From positions 127,754,568-127,818,567 of the forward strand of contig NC_067283.1 of NCBI RefSeq assembly GCF_020740795.1: a stretch of DNA of 64,000 nucleotides, in the 5' to 3' direction. Origin of the DNA: Apus apus. Taxonomy: Eukaryota > Chordata > Aves > Apodiformes > Apodidae. Made by a program: the position numbers and the translations under genes. Below are positions 47,501-59,000 of the stretch, one piece after another. The notes under the pieces are model-generated. The model saw only the letters and a program-made list of their open reading frames with translations, was not told the origin of the DNA and ran no database searches. Positions within the stretch are counted from its first letter, which is position 1, and the number at the start of each line of letters is the position of its first letter.

Positions 47501-50500
47501 ATGCTTGTCCTGGTGCAGCTAATGATGAGCAATTTTTGACCATGTTGATTTAAGCATTTGTCAGCAAAGCACTACATTTTCAGTGTGTTGTTACACACCA
47601 TAAATCTGTGTCACCTCCTTGGAGGAATCCTAACTTCATTTGGAAAGTGTTGAACCCCAATGTCAAGGTTCAGTGTTACTGTGCATGTACAATTGAATAG
47701 GACAGCAACAGTAACTGCTGCCGTTGGTTGAGTTTGGAGGGTTTGCAGTGCAGCTCTTGTTTGCTGGCTCAGAACCTGATTTAAAAATTAGATGCAAGAG
47801 ACAAGGGAAAGGACACAGGTATTAATAGCATTGAAAAAGCAATGGGCTAACTCAGTCTCTTGGTTTTGTCAGGTGTTTTTCTTACCTGGCACATATGGTT
47901 TGAAAAGGACAGTGGACAGGAAGTGCTTGTGGCAAGATAGTGTGTTCCACGCCCAGAGGCCAAGAGAAAGCCCTTTTCTGCTGCTTGTTGTGTATTTATT
48001 CTGGTAATGATTTACTCTTGGCAAAGTTATGCTCTTCATAACTTAGCAAATAAAAAGGACTAATCTCAACAACTCAAAGATAATGGGGAGTAGCAGGATT
48101 TGACTACAAAGTTCTATATGTTTTCAAGTTCTAAGGTTCGAAGATGGTGCTCCTAAGTGATTGTAAGAAATAGGTGTAGCTGAAAGCCAGAGAAATGTGA
48201 GGCCTCCTTTGGTTCCCCACCTGCTTGGTTAGGCCATCTAGGCTTTCCATTACACTTAACAGTTTCTGCTGCTGAGACAAAGTTTGGAAAGCAGCATTGG
48301 TGGAGATGTGGTTATCATTATAGATTTTCTTACTCTGTCTTCCTTAGTTTTTATTTATGTATTTCAGCTTCTTTTCTTTAATTCCACTGCCTCCTCCTTT
48401 CTGACTTCGTTGTGAATTTTTTCTTCCCAATCTTCCCCACTTTGCCTGTGTATACAGGATGGATTTCAAGATCTCCTGTAGTGGAGGAGGAAGCTGCTCT
48501 CCCCTGTGGTGCTAAAAGAAGTTAATCTAAAAGAGGCTTCCCAGCATGTCCATGCAACAGCATGTTGGTGATAAACAGGCTGCTGATCTGGTGTGGTCAA
48601 AGTTTGTCTCCCTACTAGTAAGGTAGGAGAGTGAGAATTTTAAATTCTGCAGGTTAGCTTGGTGCTGAACTACTTGTCCTTGCATTTTGCTGTTTAAATA
48701 CATGATGCACTTTGCCTCTTTGCTTTCCAGCTGCCTTACAAGCACTGAAGAGAAAAAAGAGATATGAGAAACAGTTGAGTCAAATTGATGGGACGCTTTC
48801 AACCATTGAGTTCCAGAGAGAGGCACTGGAAAATTCCCACACCAACACAGAAGTACTCAAGAATATGGGTTATGCTGCACAAGCTATGAAAAAAGTGCAT
48901 GAAAATATGTAAGTGCTTACTAACTACTTTCAAAGTATTTCATCACTGCAGTCTATTGTATCAAGTCAGGCAGTTTTAACTTCATTTTGGATTTAAGCAT
49001 TTAATGTCAGGAATGCTACTGGGGCTGTAATGTTGTGTTTGGCAGAAAAGTATCTTTTCTTAACAGCAAGTCTAGAAGAAAGTCCAGCTAACTAGAGAGA
49101 TTTGTGTGGTACCTATTTTTTTTAAGTCTGCTTTGGCAGTAGAGACTGGCCTCTGCCCATTTTTTTTCCAGAATAAAACTTAGTTGAAGAAACTAAATGG
49201 ACTCTTTTTCCTCAAAGTCCGTGAGCTGGACTCTGTGATTCAAAGTACTAATTGGACTTAAATAAAAGAGAGCAGGGTTTTTGTGTGTGTGCATGTAGTA
49301 TTTGTGTAAGTTCTATATTGTTTCATGAGGCGTTTTCCTGCCTGAACAAACCAAGTTATATCAGAAAGGTTGTTCTTGGAGAAGGAAACAGGAGCTGAAA
49401 CAATAATGAAGTTAACAATAAAGGGAAGCTTTTGAATGGAGTATAGTCCTGTTAAGTTCCCCCAGTTCTGGGAAAGCTTCACATCAAAAAAGATCCATCT
49501 ATAAATATGCTGAGCAGGAGATGGGATCTGCCCAGGAAATGTGACTGTTGGCTGGCAGAGGTACGAGGAAGAGCAGAGTGGCACAGGCGACTGCAGTTTG
49601 ACTTTTATTATAATCCCAAGTAGAAGTGATTGGACTGGCTAAAACACACAGAAGCTGGCCAGGAAACATTCAGGTGTAGGTGAGGGAAATAATTCGCTGT
49701 GAGTTCTGCGGTTTATGCAGCCATGGGCATAAAAAGAAGACAGGGTCTGTTCCAGTTTCTTTGAGTCTGCTGTAGGATTTGAATTACGTATCTTTTAAAA
49801 ATGTTTCCATGTTATCTTGCCAGGGACTTGAACAAAATTGATGATTTGATGCAAGATATCACTGAACAGCAAGATGTTGCCCAGGAAATTTCAGATGCCA
49901 TCTCAAACCGAGCTGGCTTTGCTGATGAATTTGATGAGGTTAGTACTTCAGTGAAGCCTTTGAAATTTAGCTGTTAAATGACTCCATAATTCTTTTGTTG
50001 TGTGGTGGCTTGTTCCAGTGTGGTTTTTTTTTCCTCAAATGTGTGGATTTGAAATTCCTTGGTTCTAGCTTATCCTATCTAGGACATTTTTACAGGTTTT
50101 TATATGTGTGTATATATGCACATACACATATATATATAAAATAAAGAAAATTAACAATACAAAATGCATAATATTATAAACATCTATAATGTAAAAAATT
50201 AAAATATTTTTATTTGTATATATATTTTTAAAGGCAGTTATAACCGAACACCTGTAGTTGTTATTCTCATTTGTACTGTGGAAGGAGGAGGTCACTAAAA
50301 CATGTCATTTGTGCTGCTTGAGGTGGACACTGAAACATATAATTTTTGTGCTCCAAATAGACATCCGTTTGACTAAGTGCATGTTCCTATGCCAGGAACA
50401 GGCTGCTGTTCACAATTCTGAATATTTGGATCATTTTTTTAAGGTATTTTTGGTGCTTGGAGGTACAGGTCCTTTCCCTGTTTTCCAGATTTTCTACAGA

Positions 50501-53500
50501 AGTAAATCCATTAGGTAGAAGGTAGTTCCTGTTGGAGACAATAAAGTTTCTTCCTTGAGCTCTCTTCTTTTTAAATCCCCACGAGGCACTTAGGACTTCT
50601 GAAAATTTGTTGCTGTAGCTTTCATCCAGTGTCCCTGGACTTGATTTTGTATATCTAAGCAGGACATTACTTAATTCTGATCCAACCATGGCTGAGGTCT
50701 TAAATATACTTGACCAAGCACTAGGAATCATTTGAGGAATGTCCTGAAGAATCAAACAATTCACTCTCTCCCCAGGTAATCCATTTCTATGTGCCCAAAT
50801 GGACAACAAAGATAAATACATATGCTATATCATATTTTCTTGAGTGGGGGAGTGGAACTTCCATTCAGCAGTTACAATTTTTTAAAAATAGTAATGATTT
50901 TCTGTAGTTCATTCCCATTACCTGTTTTCCTGTTTAATCACTTTGAATGTAAACAGACGATTCAAGAAACATTTTATCAATACAGGCATTAAGGAATGGG
51001 ATTTGGCCTGTATAAACTGGGCTTCAAACAACTGAAAAACGTACTGCCATCCTGAACAGCTATACAGTGTCACTCACCGCATCAGCTCTTAACCTTTAGG
51101 AGTTTGGACTTAGTAAGCATGTTGTAGATTGACCTGGAAGTTCCAAAGAGATGCTAATCTTAAGTTGATGGATGTGTTTTCAGTTCTGGGAAAGTAAGGC
51201 ACTGTCACATGGGGCATCATTGTACCAACACCTGCTCTTGCATAGGAGCCTAATAGTTACAGCAGTTGTCCAGTAATTAGGAAGCTTGCTTTGCAGGCAA
51301 CTTCAGCTTAAGAATGCTAAAATCAATGACTTACTTGCTGGATTATGAGGTGATTTGTGTTGGAGGATGATATTTAGTATTTTTTTTAAAGGACATTTTG
51401 GCCACACATTCGGATTTCCTCTTCATGTCTGTGCCACAAGTATAAGGAGATTGTGAAAGCAATTTCTAGTGCTCAAGATACACACAAAATGTAAGGGTTC
51501 TATCTTTCTGGTTTCACACAGCATATGTCATGAAACTTCTTTAATGTGAGAATAACAGCACTGGAACAGGCTGCCCAGAGATGTCGTAGAGTCTCCTCTG
51601 GAGACATTCCAGACCCATCTGGACGTGTTCCTGTGTGTTCTACTGTACGTGATCCTGCTCTCACAGAGGGGTTGGACTAGATGTTCTTCAGAGGTCCTTT
51701 CCAACCCTGAAGACTCTGTGACTCCATGAAGCATGCCAAAAAGCTGTGTCCTAGCTGAGTAGGATGTTCAGTGGGAGGAGTGATCCTTGCCTGGAGGCCT
51801 CAGTCTGATAATCAAATGCAAAATACACACATTCCAGTGGACAAAGCCTAGCACCTCAGAATTCACATGGTATCTTCCCTCTGCTTTCTTTTTGACCTTG
51901 GTTCAAGAAGAGAAAGGAGATTTGGTTTTGCTATTGCAATACTCCACAGCATAGTTGTAGAGCAATTCCTTAGTTGTGGGAAACATAGATTTAACTTAAT
52001 GCTTGAGGACTATAAGAACTTAAAACCTGGCTCTCCCACTTTGAGAACAGACATCCTGGCCATTATATTATAAAGTTATGTTTAAAGTGTAGGGGTCATG
52101 ATTGCTGTTTCCTTCTTTATCTTTTTTTTTAAAGAGCCTCTTGTCTTAATCGTTTACTCTGTCAGCAAAGGTTGGTAAGAACTACTTTGATGTTGGAGAG
52201 CATTTGATGACCACCTAGAGAGAGTTCCTCAGAAATGTTTCCATTGATTTTACAACAACTCTGATACTAACTTTGCAAGAAGCTTGTAGTCACACCATTG
52301 ACCAAATGTCACTTAAAGTACAGACACATTTGCATCTCAGCTAAGTAAGTTAGACATGGAGCCCCAAGGTACACTTTTCTTTGAGAGATCAGCTGTCAAC
52401 TGAACTCTATCAGGTATAGACATGATGCTCAACTTCTTTTATTATATCGTAGGATTTGCACTGTGAACTACGTCAGATAGGCAAATGGCCAAAAAAAGGC
52501 TAAATACATGATAAAGTAAGTCTAGGTAGGCCTGTGGTGGCTAGTCATAGTAATTTGAACTTCCATGTTGGTTATAAGCAAGGTAAAATGGGTAGGCAAA
52601 GCCCATTGCAATAGCCAGTAGATCTCCCTTTGATACAGATGCTTTTCCCACAGCTAATTTACCCACTCTTTCTTTGTAAACCATTTAATGAATGTGACAA
52701 AGGCACATTTATCTACAAATATGTAATATTTAGCTTCCTTTCTTTAGGAAACTCCAGCCAAGGAATAAGTCTCTGGCTTTTTAAAAGTGTGTAGCCTTTT
52801 TAGTATTATAAAAGCGGGATGGATCATCTGTCCAAATCGGCTTCTGCACCTAAAATCCCAAGAGTGTTATGACTTCAGGAGTGAATAACAGGACCTAGGA
52901 GGACAGCTCTGATTTCAGTGCTGCTTTAAAATAATATACAATCCTCAACTTGTGTGATAGGGCTGAAGCACAATGACTAATGACAGTCTACCTTATAACC
53001 AGTGGAAGCTGGTTGCTTTTTAAACTGGAAGAAATCAAACATTAAAAATATAATCTGTTAAAAAGTACAGGCTCTAGATTTGGAAGAAACCTGAGGAAGG
53101 CAGAGGGGCCTTTTTTTTTTTTTCTTTTCCTCTGCATTTTTGTTGAGTACTACACTGCCAGCAGGTTTTTTTCTAATTTTGTTCCTTGTCTTGTTTCTAA
53201 CTTCCGTTTGCCTTCCTACAACATTCAATTAAGGTGTATTGTTATCACCTACACTTAGAGAAAATTATATTTGTGATTTTGTATTTTGATATCTGTTTTT
53301 GAGTGTAAACAGGTTTTTTTGTAGTGCTTTTCTTCATGGTGGTTAAATGTGCCCTTGCCTGAGATAACTGTCAGGACAATGAATATGTAAATATTATTTT
53401 CCTTGAATTTAGGATGAGTTGATGGCAGAATTGGAAGAACTGGAGCAAGAAGAATTGAACAAGGGAATGAGAGATGTCAGGTTGCCAAGTGTTCCGTCCA

Positions 53501-55925
53501 CATCGCTGCCTTCTCGCCCTGGTAAATTGCTGCTTGCCATTTTATATTTCTCATGATTAAGCCGCGCTGTGAGGAGAGGAAGAGAGACTATCAGATATGT
53601 ATTTAACTCTATTTTAACTTTTAAAGTATTATAGATTCCTTTTTCTATATTTGTATCTGTTTATCAGAAAAAGCAGAGCATGGGTTCTGGTTGGCTATGA
53701 AGCATTTAGGACCAAATTCTCTGTAGATTTGGGGAGACAAATTTTGGGAGCTTGACCTTGCATGTGTACTGATGTATATCCTACTGAAATGTAATGACAT
53801 CACTGAGGACTGGGAAGACTTTTTTTTTCATTTTGGCAATTAAATCCTTAGTCTTTTTAATTAGAGTCTGACCTAGATTCAAAATGTTTGTGTCACAAAG
53901 ATCCAGCTTTGTAGGGTAGTGGTTTGATATTTGCCGCTGGTATTTTAATTAGAAATGAAGGAGGCAGTAGATAGTACACATTTAAAGAAATACTGTCATT
54001 CTTTTGCTTTGCTTTTTGCAGAACAAACTCATTCCTGGCATTAAGTAGTGTTCTTATTTTCCTGTAGTTCTGCTCTGTTCATTTTAATTAAGCCAGAAAC
54101 AGTCAACTTTTAACTATACCTTTCACTGTGTCCCTGTTGACTTGTATCATCTGAAAGACTTGCTGTGTACTGATGCTGGTAAAAGAATATAAATACTCAG
54201 TGACAAGGACAGCACACATGTCACAGGTTGTTTATGGTGCATTCTGCTGCAGGACACATTACCTAGACAAGTGCAGCTCAAAGACTCTTAGGTGTGTTTT
54301 GGCAGACGGTTCTTAGATCCCTGAGAAGGAGTTTGAAATGTTAAAACTGGGATTGTGGCCTCATCTGCATAAGTAAATTGTAGAACAGCTAGTGAAAAAT
54401 GGGTTTAGGAGAACTCAGTGCAAATTACAATGTAGACATTTATGGCTTGTTCATACATCCTCTTCCAGATCCAGCTGTGCCAGTTGACATTTTTATTAAA
54501 CCCAGACCATCTCCACGTGCTTCTCACGATCTTCATTTGCTACATCAGCTGTCTTTGTGGCTGCTTCTGGCAAAATTAGCTGGTTACACTTATAGACTTT
54601 GAGGCCTTGCAAAACCAGTTTATTTTTTCTTAAACTGGATGCTTACTGTTACACAGCAATGGCAGAATGAGAACAGTTAATGGTTCTCTAATGCTTCTAG
54701 TTGGAGATGCATGTTACCCTCCCAATTTTAGAGATGAGGAAACTGAGATGGAGCAAGGCGTAGTGGCCTTCTCTAGTTGCAAAAGTGATCCAGTGGTGCT
54801 TGCATCAAGAGTAGGGACTGGACCCCTGCTATCTCATGTCTTTCTCCCACCTTTAGTCCCCAATGGTGGTAGTTGCAGCCCATCTCAAGATGATGGCTTC
54901 CAACTGTATAGCTGCCACAGGTGGGAGCCAACTGGCTGCAGTAAACATACGCACATGGATATCACACCCAGTAACTGTGTTCCACTGATGTTTGAAGTTA
55001 TGCAAATCCTGACGTACACAGCCCACAGATGGAGACAGTCTAAGGCTGAACCTGGGCTGTAGGGCATGCGGTGTTTAGGTCAGTTAATGAAGACTGTTTA
55101 GTGAGGTTTTGGTTCAGGGAATGCGAAAGATGTGTGATAGCAGACTTGGGTTAAAAAAAAATAAGAAAAAGTGTGTGTGGGACCTGGTACGGAGCTGGGA
55201 ATTGCTGGCCAGGAATGTCTTTCTCACTTTTAATAAATTACACCTCTCATTAAAATGAGGTGAGTCTATTTGGAAACTGGACCTGGACATGCAGAGTACT
55301 ATTTGGAAAGGTAGCAGGAGGCATAGCCAGCCAGGGGTGAGACATTGGAACAGGCTGCCCAGGGAGGTGGTGGAGGCACCGTCCCTGGAGGTGTTAAAAA
55401 AATAGGTAGATGTGGTGTTTCAGGAGATGGTTTAGTGGTTGTAGGAAGGACAGTTGGACATGATGATCTTGAAGGTCTTTTCCAACCTTGATGACTGTAA
55501 GATTCCAAGTTGCTTGTGCCTGCTCAAGAGGCTGTGAGAGAACTGGCAGCATTCTTGTGTGTGCTTGTCTGTGACAACTTTTAGAGATCAAATGTATTTT
55601 CTGTGGGAGTCTACAGACAGTAGGAGTTACATCAGAGCATACTGTTAACCTCAGGTTTATATGTGGGATAACAGTCAGGCAAAGTAGTCGCATCTCTCAT
55701 CAGCTTCATTACTGCTTTACCTGTATTTAGCTTGCTACTTAGTAAATTGCTCTGAGATCTTCAAACTGAAAAGCACTATGCAAGTCTTCATGCTAACAAA
55801 TAAAATGGTTCTGACTGTTACATTAGTTGATGGTTATTGTTAATCTCTCTTTTTCTGCAGCATCGACCAGGAAGAGAGTGGAGGATGAAGATGAAATGAA
55901 GCAGCTAGCTGCCTGGGCTTCATAA
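41501..55925 (+). CDS. CHMP4C: ESCRT-III subunit CHMP4C, five coding exons
   Basis: Snf7-family subunit that polymerises on membranes for multivesicular body formation and cytokinetic abscission; CHMP4C is the form used in the abscission checkpoint. Exons: 41501-41696, 48731-48908, 49824-49938, 53413-53521, 55861-55925, all GT-AG, joining to 220 codons plus stop. The start context gccgtcgccATGa is strong. The N-terminal MSKISKFFKGGG is the membrane-inserting helix, the basic helical core (residues about 22-125) includes QIDGTLSTIEFQREALENS, and an acidic Glu-rich helix (ELEELEQEELNKG) follows. The C-terminus EMKQLAAWAS is the helix bound by the Bro1 domain of ALIX and by MIT partners. Human CHMP4C has 233 residues; the missing part falls in the linker before the last helix. 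The LAAWAS ending and the synteny favour CHMP4C over CHMP4B. Confidence 0.95.
41697..48730 (+). other. CHMP4C: CHMP4C intron 1
   Basis: A 7-kb intron that begins inside the CpG island. It holds a small CR1 remnant at 43,537-43,597, a TTTTTTA-like tract at 44,546-44,572 and a T run at 46,141-46,163. Other sequence is unremarkable, and open frames there have no domain. Confidence 0.6.
43537..43597 (-). repeat. CR1 3' tail remnant
   Basis: The short match ggaatcacagaattatcttgg / aaagaccttaaagatcattgagtcc / aaccatcaacctgg follows the CR1 tail in reverse orientation. Only about 60 bases remain. Confidence 0.8.
48909..53412 (+). other. CHMP4C: CHMP4C introns 2 and 3
   Basis: Intron 2 (48,909-49,823) and intron 3 (49,939-53,412) flank the 115-base exon. 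Intron 3 carries a TA/TG-rich tract near 50,100-50,135 and a CR1 tail (51,530-51,732). Open frames, the longest 50,387-50,821 minus, show no family resemblance. Confidence 0.6.
51530..51732 (+). repeat. CR1 LINE 3' end, truncated
   Basis: Reads gcactggaacaggctgccc, tctggagacattccagaccc, aggggttggactagatg and ccaaccctgaagactctgtg in the element's sense, ending actccatga. A truncated copy of about 0.2 kb in CHMP4C intron 3, in the same sense as the gene. Confidence 0.92.
53522..55860 (+). other. CHMP4C: CHMP4C intron 4
   Basis: The last intron, with a CR1 copy at 55,325-55,507 close to its 3' end. I looked here for an extra coding exon that could supply the linker residues found in mammals and saw none. 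The 131-codon open frame at 54,667-55,062 has no domain. Confidence 0.55.
55325..55507 (+). repeat. CR1 LINE 3' end, truncated
   Basis: Shows gacattggaacaggctgccc, gtggaggcaccgtccctgga, tggacatgatgatcttgaagg and ttttccaaccttgatgact. It is very close in wording to the last part of the 12-13 kb CR1, so the two belong to the same or closely related subfamilies. It is in the same sense as CHMP4C. Confidence 0.93.
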
Positions 55926-56058
55926 GAGCATGGTCTTTTTATAGCACTGGACATTATAATGTAGATGTAAAGAGCTGTTTTATAACTGTACCAATTTAGT
56001 GTGGTTGCATTTCACACAGACATGAGATTTTTTTATGGCAGATCTTGCTAAGAATAAA
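55926..56058 (+). terminator. CHMP4C: CHMP4C proximal 3' UTR and poly(A) signal
   Basis: The first canonical AATAAA after the stop is at 56,053-56,058, giving a 3' UTR of about 150 bases. Further AATAAA signals at 57,807-57,812 and around 58,950-58,995 could serve longer isoforms. Confidence 0.55.
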
Positions 56059-59000
56059 TAGGTTTACTGCCCTATTACAAAACCAGTTTTAAAACAAATT
56101 AAAAATGCAATAGTTGCTCAAACCTCCAAGAATCAAAGCTTTTTCCAGGCTTGGCCACATATTTGTTTTGTTATTAATACCGTTTTTTATTAGGTAATGT
56201 TTTACTTTATGTGGCTGGTTTTTAAAACCTGTGCGCCTCACTTATGCAAACAGCTGGATTAATTGTTGAAATGAAAAAGTTAAACTATCAAGTCTGTATT
56301 CTAGAAGGATATTTGGTTCAGACTGTTTGAATATTAGGAAAACAGCTTTAGACGTGTCCTGACTTGCAAGTTGCTTGGAGCCCAAGAGCTAATAGCCATT
56401 CATTTGGGCCTGGCGATTTAAACAGTCTGCCTGGAGCAACTTGCAGTGTCCTAGATACCAAGAGGAGACTCTTCGATACATTTTTTGAAGTGGGTAAGTT
56501 TTTCTGTTTTAACTTTGGCCGGAATATCCCTTGCACTTCTGTAGGTCAGCTTAAATAATATTTTGAACTATTTCCAACTCAGTTAAAGAACAGTTTTACG
56601 GTGACTGGGGAAAATTAAATGTCCAAGTTTTTATAGATCCCTGCCAAACAAAACTGTTTTCTGTTAACCCTGTCAAAAATCTGGAAGAGATTTGACCTTC
56701 CTATGTTCTTCTCCACTGTCTTTCTAGGGTGAGTATTTACTTTGTATGATTATACCCATCCTTAAAGAAATTGGTAATACATTTTCTTAAATTATTCCAT
56801 TTCAAAATAATTTTAGTTTCTGAGCATTAGTTCTTTATGCTTACTTAGTATCTGAACAGGAAAAGTATCAGCATGTTGTATTTGAAATTATTTTAACCCT
56901 GGTTAAAGGCTGATTCTGATTTAGTTATAAAATTGATGTGTTATTGTCTAACTGACAGGTTTTTGGCTTAAGGAACAAATGCCACTCTGGGTGCTAAACT
57001 ACTACATATATAGAGAAATCACTGTTCAAATATAAACCAAAAATTAAATAGATTGCTTTGTTCTAACACACTTTTTATTAAATAAAGACTTAAGCTCTAT
57101 GCTTGTAGGCTGCTGTCAAGCACAAGGAAATAGTATAACAGTGTAGAGTTTCTAGGGTTGTGGGAAGCAGAATTGCGTTGATCTAGGTTTCTTGTTTTCA
57201 AATTAATTTAAATTTCCTGATGATTGAAGCACTTGGTGAACAGCGGGAGACTTGGTTTCTGTGCATCTACAACAGAAGACTGACCCCTTTTCCTGTGGGC
57301 TTTAGCCTGTGATTTGCTGGGTGTTTAGGCTACAGGCGGCTTCAGCTTACTGGATTTTAGGTTAAGCATAAGCTAATGTGTGGTTCTGGACATGGCATGC
57401 ACAGAGTGTCATGGATGAATCTCAAAATTCACAAACCCTGTGGACATAGTCAATTTTTAAGGACTTTTTCATTCTCAGAAGTGGAATTGGTTTTGGTTTG
57501 CATCCATATGAAAGGAGAGTCTTGCCACTTTGTGTAGATTTTCTCCTGGAAAACTTAAGTGTGTTAGTTCTGTCCCAGAGCTTGAAGGTATCAGGAAAGT
57601 TGTCCCTTTCTCTTGAGAGTAAAGAAAACCTGAAATGAGTCAAGTTTTCTTTAAGAAACTTTTTTTTTAAACAAAAATTCAACATCTGCCTTAAATTTAA
57701 AAATACATTTTGTACTCTCAGTGGGAAACCAAACACTAACAAAATGTTCCTTGGTTTTAGTCCTTGCTGAAATTCAGGATGAGATGCCAGCTGTGAAAGC
57801 TTATTTAATAAAATAACAAATATTTGGAGTAATGTAGGATCCATTTGCTAATCGTTTAGGCTGGAGTGCTGTTTTCAAAGTATGCAGTTTATGCAATTCT
57901 CTGAATTGGGTACAGAAGGTGTTAAGTGTATACTGATTGCATCACTGTGTGAGGCTGGCTGTGTGCTTGTGGGCACTTCTGCTATTTCTAAATGTGAGGC
58001 AATGCCAACATAGTCCCCTGCTTAGCTTGGAAAAGCTGGCTGCTAGCATTTGTTCTTGGTTGAAGTTTTCCAATACTTGGCACATAGCACTTATTTAAAG
58101 TGCTCTACAACCTCACCAAAATAGGTCTCTAAGCTTCCAGTTTGAAAATAAATTGATTTTTAGTCTGCTTTGGAAAATGTGGACCGTCTGGCTTTGTGCA
58201 AAAACTTTCCATGCCTGCAGGGGAAAAGAAACCCTACGGAAGGTCTTTTTCTTTGCAAGCTAGCATCTGACTGCTGACCTCCAGCAGTGTTTTGTCCAAG
58301 TGTTGATTCTGGGAAACCTCAAGTGTCTTCAGGTTATTGATTTCACACCAGGCACTTTAGGAACCAAATTTGTGAAGGGTGAAGAAAAGAAACTGGTTAT
58401 TTGGGTAAGCTTCTCTAAAAGCTTGTGTGTAGTAGCTGGTAATTCTGGAGGACAGTCACAAACCAGTTCACAAGCTAGGATGAGTGGTTGGTGAAGCTGT
58501 ACTCTGAGAGACCATAGTCATGTATACAATCCAAAATACAGTCTGCACCTCCCAAACTGGAGTGCTTGTTGCTGTATTTGTTTGCAAGATAGTAGACCAC
58601 TGGTTTTCTGCAAAAGCACAGGATTTCTAGGAATTCAATTCAGCTGAGGAGGTGGCTCTTCTGGGTGTGAATTCACATGACATTGGGACAGATGGCTTTT
58701 TTGAACATAAGTCTCTCTGTGCCAAGATAGTATTTGTTTAGTATGTAAGCAGACAAGAGTCAATAGTATCAACATGTCATTGTAAATGTACTCTCTATTA
58801 ACTGGACCATATTTTAGAAGATGACTGTGGCAGCAGGTGGTGTACTATAGCCAACTTCCTTTCTTGTTTCCTATTTATTTCGAGTGTTTTCTTCTCTTAA
58901 CAGGCCTGGACATGTTTAATCTGGATAGCTTTAAACAGGGAAAAAAATATTAATAAAATTTGAAAAGAGTTAATATATATATACTGTAAATAAATATTTT

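Noticed and set aside
48527-48826. 99-codon minus-strand frame over CHMP4C exon 2
   Set aside because: It is the antisense shadow of the CHMP4C exon 48,731-48,908.
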